From NCBI GenBank assembly GCA_002423495.1, contig DIWN01000055.1:336-9076 (forward strand): a stretch of DNA of 8,741 bases, in the 5' to 3' direction. This stretch comes from Anaerolineaceae bacterium UBA6105 (GTDB lineage: Bacteria > Chloroflexota > Anaerolineae > Anaerolineales > Anaerolineaceae). Position 1 is the stretch's first letter. Each line of letters opens with the position of its first letter. Below the pieces are notes generated by a model, which saw only the letters and a list, made by a program, of their open reading frames with translations, searched no databases and had not been told where the DNA came from. This document shows positions 1 to 5,069 of this stretch, in pieces. The position numbers and the translations under genes are program-made.

Positions 1-614
1 TCATGGAAGACAACCCGCTCCACCTTTTTGGGTTCAATCTCTGCCGAATCCATCACATGCCAGGCGATTGACTCGCCTTCCCGATCAGGGTCAGTTGCCA
101 GGTAGACCTTTTTGGTTTTCTCTGCGGTGGCGGTAATTTCCGCAACCAGTTCTTTTTTCTCGTTGGGAACGCGGTATTTGGGCGTAAAATCGTTTTCAAC
201 GTCCACACTTAGTTGCGATTTAAGCAGATCGCGCACATGCCCCACCGATGCCAGCACCTGGTAGCCATCCCCAAGGAATTTGCCGATAGTGCGTGCCTTT
301 GCCGGCGATTCAACGATAACCAACGGTTTTCCGTTCCCGGAGCGTACCTTTTTGCCATTGGAGCTCTTGGTCGTGACTTGCTTGGTCGCGGTTTTCGCCT
401 TTTTAGTGCTTGCAGGCTTTTTTGCGGCTGATTTGGTTAGAACAACAACGGGTTTTTCCAGACCTTCATGCGCAGGGGTTGCGCCCATGCGAAACAGCTT
501 TGTACCGCAGACATCACAAACGCCGGTGGTCATTGCAGCCCCACGGCTGGTAAACCCAGGCTGTGCCTGAGTGATTTCTCTTTTTTCTTTACATTTAAAA
601 CAATATGCTTCCAA
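1..614 (-). CDS. topA: DNA topoisomerase I (type IA), N-terminal part, with an N-terminal DUF5679-like zinc ribbon
   Basis: Relaxes negatively supercoiled DNA by single-strand cleavage. The first 204 residues are visible; the C-terminal part lies beyond base 1. Residues 1-45 form a small zinc-ribbon-like module with Cys5, Cys8, Cys33 and Cys36 (YCFKC and CDVCG), resembling DUF5679. Residues about 55-95 are a Lys/Ala/Thr-rich basic linker. The Toprim domain starts near residue 97: PLVIVESPAKA holds the catalytic-site Glu102, and TDPDREGE (174-181) is the acidic metal-binding motif. The start is a TTG at 612-614, preceded by AAGGGAG at 620-626; no ATG in this frame precedes the zinc ribbon. Type IA enzymes usually carry zinc fingers at the C-terminus, so the N-terminal ribbon is the odd feature. 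Identity is secure from the Toprim motifs; the zinc ribbon's function is unknown. Confidence 0.95.
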   Translation of the reverse strand, partial: MEAYCFKCKEKREITQAQPGFTSRGAAMTTGVCDVCGTKLFRMGATPAHEGLEKPVVVLTKSAAKKPASTKKAKTATKQVTTKSSNGKKVRSGNGKPLVIVESPAKARTIGKFLGDGYQVLASVGHVRDLLKSQLSVDVENDFTPKYRVPNEKKELVAEITATAEKTKKVYLATDPDREGESIAWHVMDSAEIEPKKVERVVFH

Positions 615-655
615 AATGACTCCCTTGAAAATTATGGCTCAAAAATAGCACGCCT

Positions 656-682
656 ATCATACCATAACCAAATTTTTGTCAA
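656..682 (-). promoter_or_regulatory. Likely sigma-70-type promoter of topA
   Basis: On the minus strand, TTGACA (677-682) is followed after 15 bp by TATGAT (656-661), which is preceded by TGG and so forms an extended -10 (TGnTATGAT). The spacing is short, but the perfect -35 and the extended -10 compensate. Transcription would start near 649, giving a leader of about 35 nt that includes the AAGGGAG ribosome site of the TTG start. Confidence 0.6.
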
Positions 683-757
683 GGGTGGAGACAAACTTTG
701 TTTTCAGTGAGTAGAAGTTTGTTATCTCATCTATTTCAAATTTCAAAGAAGCCCTTG

Positions 758-781
758 GTAGGGTCACGGCATGCCGTTACC
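758..781 (+). repeat. Single REP-type hairpin of a different sequence class, just past the RAYT pseudogene
   Basis: GTAG (758-761) is followed directly by an inverted repeat (762-781): two 10-nt arms, GGTCACGGCA and TGCCGTTACC, pairing at 9 of 10 positions. The central 12 bases (766-777) are a perfect palindrome. The GTAG foot matches that of the five BIMEs further right, but the stem sequence is unrelated. It lies 30 bp beyond the stop codon of the minus-strand transposase relic, the usual place for a REP flanking its RAYT gene. The rest of 615-811 holds only the topA leader and promoter. Confidence 0.65.
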
Positions 782-811
782 GTCTGCATAATATTTCAAT
801 AAGCGCCTGGA

Positions 812-1393
812 TTATTTATACGGAACAAAGAACTCTTCGTCCTTTTCCCAATTCATCGGATTCGCAATAATATATTCGCATATTGCTCTGTAATCCCTCT
901 CATTACGAATAACATGTTCTTAATAATTCCTCTGCCAGAGGCGATGCTCAAATCGAGGCCAACCCATATCCCTTACTCCTATCATGTATCGATGAGTCGT
1001 TAAGGATTTGATTCAATGGACAATTTCTAACAAAGATAGTTGTTCCTTCGTAGGGTCAACCCCCTGTGGTTGACCGCTTTTCGCTTGATCCCTATGGCAG
1101 ACACGGGGGTCTGCCAATACATCGGAAAGATGGAATAAGATGTGAATGTGATTGGGCATCACAACAAACAATTCGACATTGATCCCTGGATAATGCTCAG
1201 GAATTTGGTCAATAACTTCTTTCACCATCTTCCCAATATCATTCAAAACCATTTCTCCATCAACAACCTGCCCAAATAATGTCTTGCGATCCTGGGTAAC
1301 GATGGTTACATAATAGGCACCCGGTTGAGAATAATCGAACTCAGGTAGACGAAGGTTTTTTCGGTGGGGCAATAAAGGATCCGGATTCACCAC
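812..1393 (-). pseudogene. REP-associated tyrosine transposase (RAYT, Y1_Tnp/IS200-like), inactivated by two in-frame stops
   Basis: A RAYT is an HUH endonuclease that nicks single-stranded DNA at REP hairpins through a tyrosine. The frame opens with GTG at 1393, with AAAGG about 13 nt upstream, and runs 194 codons to TAA at 812-814, with no frameshift. The N-terminus has the family-typical QPGAYYVTIVTQDR; MPNHIHIL (79-86) carries the HUH metal-binding His-x-His. After the first stop the same frame reads IKSLTTHRYM, then WPRFEHRLWQRNY, EHVIRNERDY and EYIIANPMNW, the C-terminal signature of the family, with the likely catalytic Tyr at 174. Stops are TGA at codon 127 (1013-1015), where relatives usually have Trp, and TAA at codon 158 (920-922), where Tyr is expected. 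Residues about 94-118 are encoded by an inserted BIME. Readthrough is possible in principle, but decay is the simplest reading. Confidence 0.88.
1050..1120 (+). repeat. BIME copy A, inside the RAYT reading frame
   Basis: GTAG (1050-1053), stem GGTCAACC (1054-1061), loop CCCTGT, stem GGTTGACC (1068-1075); 19-nt spacer; second hairpin TGGCAGAC (1095-1102), loop ACGGGG, GTCTGCCA (1109-1116), then ATAC. On the opposite strand the second hairpin is an inverted REP whose foot GTAG has become GTAT. The unit adds coding sequence to the transposase (minus-strand product includes GQPQGVDPTKEQ) without breaking its frame. The 10 bases before GTAG, TTGTTCCTTC, are shared with copies B and C. Confidence 0.9.
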
Positions 1394-1483
1394 GTCATTT
1401 TACCTTTTTGTGACGATTTAGGCACAGGGGGCCAGGAACCGCAAACGGTAGCCGTTCTTCGGTGAAATGATAATTGTTCCTTC

Positions 1484-1554
1484 GTAGGGTCAACCCCCCG
1501 TGGTTGACCGTCTTGTTTCTGGTCTGAGTGGCAGACACAGGGGTCTACCACTAC
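1484..1554 (+). repeat. BIME copy B
   Basis: GTAG (1484-1487), stem GGTCAACC (1488-1495), loop CCCCGT, GGTTGACC (1502-1509); 19-nt spacer unlike that of A; TGGCAGAC (1529-1536), loop ACAGGG, GTCTACCA (1543-1550), CTAC (1551-1554; GTAG on the minus strand). The right arm has one mismatch against its partner. Same length (71 nt), orientation and left flank as copy A. The sequence after it, GCTGGCATG, closely matches the sequence after copy D (GTTGGCATG), so the homologous unit may extend past CTAC. Confidence 0.88.
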
Positions 1555-1608
1555 GCTGGCATGACACTGGCACGGAATTCTCACACTTGTGAAGACAATT
1601 GTTCCTTC

Positions 1609-1674
1609 GTAGGGTCAACCCCCCGTGGTTGACCGCGATCGATTAGACTGGCAGGCACGGGGGCCTGCCACTAC
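1609..1674 (+). repeat. BIME copy C (best-formed unit)
   Basis: GTAG (1609-1612), GGTCAACC (1613-1620), loop CCCCGT, GGTTGACC (1627-1634); 14-nt spacer; TGGCAGGC (1649-1656), loop ACGGGG, GCCTGCCA (1663-1670), CTAC (1671-1674). Both 8-bp stems are perfect, both feet are intact, and the two loops are exact reverse complements, as expected for a REP and an inverted REP. The second stem has a G-C pair where A and B have A-T, a compensated change that keeps the stem. Confidence 0.92.
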
Positions 1675-1769
1675 AAAGGACACCAATAATGAAATACCCA
1701 TTGATACCAATTCTTTGATTCCCACTATCTTGCTAATTGATGCAAACAGATTAGTCGGGGAGGTGTAAA

Positions 1770-1844
1770 ATGAACATATTCACCAGCGAGAGGGATCATG
1801 AAAAAACGCACCCAATCCAAACAGAATTCCACCATTTCTTTTAA
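1770..1844 (+). CDS. Possible 24-codon upstream ORF overlapping the lipoprotein start
   Basis: ATG at 1770 lies 5-6 nt after GGGGAGGTG (1757-1765), the strongest Shine-Dalgarno sequence in this region. It opens a 24-codon frame ending at TAA 1842-1844. This overlaps the first 15 codons of the lipoprotein in another frame, so translation could couple to or compete with the ATG at 1798. Its product, MNIFTSERDH onward, resembles nothing I recognise. It may equally be a former start of the lipoprotein displaced by a frameshift, or chance. Confidence 0.3.
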   Translation: MNIFTSERDHEKTHPIQTEFHHFF

Positions 1845-2619
1845 CGCAAAATTCCTTATTTTCATCCTGCTTGCCAGCCTTTTAAGCTCATGCGGTTCGG
1901 TGCTCCAGACCTCTCTGCCGACGGCAACGGCGACAGAGATGCCAACTATTACCCTGACCATCGAGCCAACCGTGACCGCCACAGAATTGCCAACTATCAC
2001 CCCAACTCCCGAGCCGACGCCACCAGCGACCGAAATTCCGGAAAAATACCCAATTGATTTGGAAAAATTAAGCACGACTCCGGAAAGCTACGAGTATTTA
2101 CTAGATCATAAAGATGAATTCGTAAAAGGACCAGATCCACTTGAGGTAGGGATTGAAGAATTTTTTAAATGGTATAGCGAAAAATTAATCCCATCTTTGG
2201 GGGATTATACGGAGAGAGACGGAAATGTATATTATAATAAAGTAGCCGTGGGTGAAGAGTTGATGAATGTGAGTAATTGTGATTTGGATAGTTTATTTAA
2301 GGGACAAATGGAATTTTGGTATTTTGAACATGGAGAGGTTGTTTATCCGGTTTTAGAAATTGCGGGGATTAAAGACGGGAGAATTGGTTATAATATTGGG
2401 GTAGTGCTGGTGGAAGGAATTGGATCGCAAGGTTTGGGAGCGATAAAAGATGTAAAAGATGGACAGAAAAATTTTTCGAATATTTATATCAGTACAAAAG
2501 ATAATAAAGCAATGCCTGTATCTGAAGATGTACACAGAATGCTTAAAGAAGGTTTTTTTTATTATAATGGAAAAGAACATTATTTGGGAATAGGGGTAAT
2601 AAACTTTTTTGAACCTTGA
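1798..2619 (+). CDS. Putative lipoprotein with a Thr/Pro linker and an unrecognised C-terminal domain
   Basis: The 273-residue product has a basic N-terminus, a hydrophobic stretch at about 18-30 and a lipobox LSSC, so Cys32 is the expected lipidated residue and the protein should be membrane-anchored outside the cytoplasm. Residues 38-80 form a Thr/Pro/Glu linker built from a 16-residue repeat: ATEMPTITLTIEPTVT (45-60), ATELPTITPTPEPTPP (61-76), then ATEIPEK. The body (84-273) is acidic and aromatic, with no family I recognise and a single Cys (about 160). Composition changes sharply inside the gene: about 60 percent GC over the linker (1921-1980), about 32 percent over 2281-2340. This suggests that signal and linker have a different origin from the body. 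AGAGGG lies just before the ATG. It probably shares a transcript with the small gene 28 bp downstream. Confidence 0.8.
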   Translation: MKKRTQSKQNSTISFNAKFLIFILLASLLSSCGSVLQTSLPTATATEMPTITLTIEPTVTATELPTITPTPEPTPPATEIPEKYPIDLEKLSTTPESYEYLLDHKDEFVKGPDPLEVGIEEFFKWYSEKLIPSLGDYTERDGNVYYNKVAVGEELMNVSNCDLDSLFKGQMEFWYFEHGEVVYPVLEIAGIKDGRIGYNIGVVLVEGIGSQGLGAIKDVKDGQKNFSNIYISTKDNKAMPVSEDVHRMLKEGFFYYNGKEHYLGIGVINFFEP

Positions 2620-2647
2620 TTTTTAGATAAAAAACTTCATAATTTAG

Positions 2648-2854
2648 ATGATGAAATGGTGGTATGGGCTAGTTGTTTTAGTAGGAGTGCTTTTGGGATT
2701 AATGATTTTTTCGAAAAATATTAAAAATAAAAGCAATTTAACTCGGGTTGATGAAGGTGAAATATCAGGTGAAGTATCAAACTTGCCGGTAATAATGACA
2801 ACTTCAAATAAGGGAGAAGAAAAAAAATACTCATCAGTTGAAATGGGTAGCTAA
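2648..2854 (+). CDS. Small single-pass membrane protein, function unknown
   Basis: The 68-residue product has one strongly hydrophobic segment at about residues 5-22 (WYGLVVLVGVLLGLMIF), then a basic stretch (KNIKNKSN) and a Ser/Glu/Lys-rich tail. The positive residues after the helix favour an N-out, C-in topology or an uncleaved signal anchor. The ribosome site is weak and a second ATG follows at 2651. It sits 28 bp behind the lipoprotein gene, shares its AT-rich composition, and is followed 7 bp after the stop by an intrinsic terminator. That context is the main reason to treat it as a real gene. No homology recognised. Confidence 0.55.
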   Translation: MMKWWYGLVVLVGVLLGLMIFSKNIKNKSNLTRVDEGEISGEVSNLPVIMTTSNKGEEKKYSSVEMGS

Positions 2855-2859
2855 GTCCT

Positions 2860-2885
2860 GACCACCGTAAAAGGTGGCCTTTTTT
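2860..2885 (+). terminator. Intrinsic terminator of the lipoprotein/membrane-protein pair
   Basis: CCACC (2862-2866), loop GTAAAA, GGTGG (2873-2877), then CC and six T (2880-2885). It lies 7 bp after the stop of the 68-residue gene. BIME copy D starts immediately after the T-tract. Confidence 0.75.
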
Positions 2886-2887
2886 CG

Positions 2888-2957
2888 GTAGAGTCAACCC
2901 GCTGTGGTTGACCGGTTTTTTTAAATCCATATGGCAGGCACGGGGGCCTGCCACTAC
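2888..2957 (+). repeat. BIME copy D
   Basis: GTAG (2888-2891), AGTCAACC (2892-2899), loop CGCTGT, GGTTGACC (2906-2913); 18-nt spacer rich in T; TGGCAGGC (2932-2939), loop ACGGGG, GCCTGCCA (2946-2953), CTAC (2954-2957). The first stem has one changed outer base (A for G). It starts 2 bp after the terminator T-tract. Confidence 0.88.
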
Positions 2958-2980
2958 GTTGGCATGGGGGTTTTTTCGAC

Positions 2981-3006
2981 TGGCAAGCCTCCGTGCTTGA
3001 CACTAC
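2981..3006 (+). repeat. Isolated half unit with a reversed loop
   Basis: TGGCAAGC (2981-2988), loop CTCCGT, GCTTGACA (2995-3002), then CTAC (3003-3006). Arms and foot match the second hairpin of the BIMEs with one mismatch. However, the loop on this strand resembles CCCCGT rather than ACGGGG, so the hairpin centre is in the opposite orientation to its foot. No partner GTAG hairpin precedes it. Confidence 0.65.
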
Positions 3007-3025
3007 AAAAGACCGCCGTGCTTCG

Positions 3026-3086
3026 GTAGGGTCAACCCCCTGTGGTTGACCTATATTTGACTGGCAGGCACGGGGCCTGCCACTAC
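3026..3086 (+). repeat. BIME copy E (shortest)
   Basis: GTAG (3026-3029), GGTCAACC (3030-3037), loop CCCTGT, GGTTGACC (3044-3051); 10-nt spacer; TGGCAGGC (3062-3069), loop ACGGG (one G fewer), GCCTGCCA (3075-3082), CTAC (3083-3086). Both stems are perfect and both feet intact. It lies 78 bp beyond the dprA stop. Confidence 0.9.
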
Positions 3087-3164
3087 GTTCTTGCGGTCTC
3101 CTGATTGCATTATCGCGTTTTCCCCAACGAAAACTAATCCAACGAAAATCGAATCTATATTTCG

Positions 3165-4253
3165 CTACATCCACCGGCCGTTTTGGCGGTAGGTCATCCC
3201 CTGCTCGCGCACCACTAACCCCTTCAACTCCATCATGGTCAAGGTCACGGTCAACTTTTCAACACTCATGTCCATCCTGACGCAAATTTCGTCAATGTGT
3301 AGAGAATCCTGACCCAAAATCCGCAGAACCGTGCGTTCCATATCGCTTAAGGCCTGTTCCTGTGCTTTAGGTGCTTTGCTGCCTTCTTCAATCCGGAGCG
3401 CTTCCAAAACCGATTTCGGATTCGTCATCGGCATCGCCCCCTCCCCGATCAGATCGTTTGTCCCCCGGCTCATAGGCGAAAGAACAGAGCCAGGCACGGC
3501 AAAAACCTCGCGGTCCTGTTCCACCGCGAATTTTGCCGTGATCAATGCCCCACTTTTCTCGCCCGCCTCAATCACAATCGTGGCGCGGCTCAAACCGGAA
3601 ATGATGCGGTTGCGCGGCGGGAAGTTAATGCCGTCGGGTTTCGTTCCTGGGGCGTAATCGCTCACAATTGCCCCATGTTCCTGGATCTGTTCCGCCAGCC
3701 TGCGATGCTCAGGTGGATAGATGACGTCCACACCACTCCCCAAAACGGCGATCGTCCTGCCCCCTGCCTCTAAAGCTGCATGATGTGCCAATCCGTCCAC
3801 ACCCCGTGCCAGCCCGCTGACCACGGTCACCCCGTTGTGCGTCAGGTATTCGGCGGTATCGCGCGTGATCTGTTTGCCATAGGTGGTCACTTTCCGTGTT
3901 CCCACGATCGCAACTGCCAGGTCATCTGCGGGGGTGATGCTGCCTTTGTAGAACAAAACGGGTGGAGGTTGGGCGATTTCCTTCAGGTAGCGTGGATATG
4001 CATCATCCTGCCAGGTTAAAAAAGCAATCCCCTTGGCTTCCAACTGCTCAGGCAGTCCAAGAGGATCGAGAGTTTTACGTTTCTCGATGATCTCCGCGAC
4101 GTTCTTTTCGGACAAGCCTGCCGCGAGCAGCTCAGCTGACCCTGCCTGCCATGCCCGGCTCAAATCGCCAAAAAAAGACAGCAGTTTTCGAAACCTGACT
4201 GCCCCAATGCCCCGAACGTAACTGAATGCCAGCCAATACCCGGCCTCCTGCAT
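3165..4253 (-). CDS. dprA: DNA processing protein DprA/Smf
   Basis: DprA binds incoming single-stranded DNA, protects it and loads RecA during transformation; many non-competent bacteria also keep it. The 362-residue product has an N-terminal helix-hairpin-helix-like region (about 1-60), then the Rossmann-type DprA core. The core shows AIVGTRKVTTYG (115-126), SGLARGVDGLAHHAAL (146-161), AVLGSGVDVIYPPEH (169-183), FPPRNRIISG (211-220) and SGALITAKFAVEQ (234-246). A C-terminal winged-helix (DML1-like) domain spans about 300-362. The ATG at 4251-4253 shares its A with the TAA of rimM (TAATG), and GGGGG lies 2 nt upstream, so translation is probably coupled. In many bacteria trmD follows rimM; here dprA takes that place. 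Whether a competence system exists cannot be seen here. Confidence 0.97.
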   Translation of the reverse strand: MQEAGYWLAFSYVRGIGAVRFRKLLSFFGDLSRAWQAGSAELLAAGLSEKNVAEIIEKRKTLDPLGLPEQLEAKGIAFLTWQDDAYPRYLKEIAQPPPVLFYKGSITPADDLAVAIVGTRKVTTYGKQITRDTAEYLTHNGVTVVSGLARGVDGLAHHAALEAGGRTIAVLGSGVDVIYPPEHRRLAEQIQEHGAIVSDYAPGTKPDGINFPPRNRIISGLSRATIVIEAGEKSGALITAKFAVEQDREVFAVPGSVLSPMSRGTNDLIGEGAMPMTNPKSVLEALRIEEGSKAPKAQEQALSDMERTVLRILGQDSLHIDEICVRMDMSVEKLTVTLTMMELKGLVVREQGMTYRQNGRWM

Positions 4254-4807
4254 TACCCCCTCAGTCCTTCCAGCAAATGCACGTCCATACGTTTTTGCTC
4301 AAGGTCGATCTTCAGGATCACTTCCGGAATCGCCGGCAGCAGCAGTTCACTGCCATCTGCCTGGTCAATGATGTACACCTCGTTCGCGCCGGTTTCCATA
4401 ATGGCAGCCAGCACGCCAAGGTCTTCATCGCCTTCCCAAACGCGTAATCCGATCAACTGGTGATGGTAATACTTGCCTTCAGACAAGGGCGGCAGATCCT
4501 TCACAGCGGTGAAAACTTCTTTGCCCACCAGCTCACGCATGCTTTCAGGGTTGTCAAAGCCTTCCAGCTTGACCAACAGCAAATCATTCTTCCAGCGGGT
4601 GCCTGTGATTTTGTTTGCCTGAAATTCAGGGCCCATGTAGACGGTTTTCCCTCTCCGGATTCTTTCCGGAAAATCTGAAAACACGCGCATGCTGATTTCC
4701 CCTCGTACTCCGTGGGACTTTTGGAGCCTGCCGATTAATACATAAGCAGGCTCAACCGGATCGATCGAGCCTGCTGTGTCTTGATATTGATCTGCCATCT
4801 CAGGCAT
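4253..4807 (-). CDS. rimM: 16S rRNA processing protein RimM
   Basis: RimM assists maturation of the 30S head, working with ribosomal protein S19. The 184-residue product has the N-terminal barrel motif IGRLQKSHGVRGEI (25-38), VFSDFPERI, and the C-terminal PRC-barrel with EGKYYHHQLIGLRV (110-123), TGANEVYII (139-147) and LLPAIPEVI (156-164). Length is normal for the family, with a slightly long N-terminus; Met4 is an alternative start. The ATG at 4805-4807 overlaps the khpA stop by one base (TAATG) and has no strong Shine-Dalgarno of its own, which points to coupling. Confidence 0.96.
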   Translation of the reverse strand: MPEMADQYQDTAGSIDPVEPAYVLIGRLQKSHGVRGEISMRVFSDFPERIRRGKTVYMGPEFQANKITGTRWKNDLLLVKLEGFDNPESMRELVGKEVFTAVKDLPPLSEGKYYHHQLIGLRVWEGDEDLGVLAAIMETGANEVYIIDQADGSELLLPAIPEVILKIDLEQKRMDVHLLEGLRG

Positions 4808-5058
4808 TAACCCAAATCTACCACATCCATGGTGACGTGCTTACCCGAGCGTGCAGCAACAACCTTGAGGATTGCCCTCAATGAGTTTGCCACGCGTCCG
4901 TGCTTGCCAATCACCCTGCCAATGTCAGCTTTTCCGACTTGCAGGTCCAGCTGGATGGTGTTCCCCTGGCGATATTCGTCGACAAAAACCTGTTTTGGGT
5001 CATCCACGATTGATTGCGCCAGGAACTCCAGCAGCTCGTGCAGTTTGGATTCTTTCAT
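4807..5058 (-). CDS. khpA: KH-domain RNA-binding protein KhpA (YlqC family)
   Basis: A small RNA-binding protein that partners KhpB in several Gram-positive bacteria. The 83 residues are a single KH domain: VDEYRQGNTIQLDLQV forms the strand region, and IGRVIGKHGRVANSLR (46-61) carries the GxxG loop (GKHG) and following helix. The start at 5056-5058 has GGGG about 7 nt upstream, and only 11 bp separate it from rpsP. The rpsP-khpA-rimM order is a common bacterial arrangement and supports the call. Confidence 0.93.
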   Translation of the reverse strand: MKESKLHELLEFLAQSIVDDPKQVFVDEYRQGNTIQLDLQVGKADIGRVIGKHGRVANSLRAILKVVAARSGKHVTMDVVDLG

Positions 5059-5069
5059 GACATGCCCCG

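Larger units (their letters stand above)
1394..1797. other. Repeat-filled gap between the RAYT relic and the lipoprotein gene
   Basis: This 404-bp stretch holds BIME copies B and C and no convincing complete gene other than a possible 24-codon micro-ORF starting at 1770. Around 1420-1433 the string AGGCACAGGGGGCC resembles a decayed second REP hairpin without its outer arms. An 11-base imperfect palindrome, ACGGTAGCCGT, lies at about 1446-1456. I see no clear -35/-10 pair for the lipoprotein gene. Confidence 0.6.
2855..3164. other. Convergent intergenic region packed with terminator and REP hairpins
   Basis: These 310 bp separate the plus-strand lipoprotein pair from the minus-strand dprA end. 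They contain a terminator, BIMEs D and E and an isolated half unit. From 3087 to 3164 there is only a 10-bp direct repeat, CCAACGAAAA (3124-3133 and 3139-3148). I see no T-tract terminator for dprA on the minus strand; the BIME hairpins may be the first strong structures its transcript meets. Confidence 0.6.

Noticed and set aside
1387..1584. 65-codon minus-strand ORF
   Set aside because: Most of it is BIME B read in the phase that stays open; it ends across the RAYT start and shows no independent protein features.
1725..2075. 116-codon minus-strand ORF rich in Gly and Val
   Set aside because: It is the antisense of the lipoprotein's signal peptide and Thr/Pro repeat linker; the repeats keep it open.
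1050..3086. CRISPR array, suggested by repeats with variable spacers
   Set aside because: Units are irregularly spaced, separated by genes, built of two different hairpins with 10-19 nt spacers, and there are no cas genes. The GTAG feet and inverted pairing fit BIMEs.
2851..3174. 107-codon minus-strand ORF, and the 77-codon one at 2721-2954
   Set aside because: They read through BIMEs D and E and the half unit, and the first overlaps the dprA end; the apparent peptide repeats are only translated palindromes.
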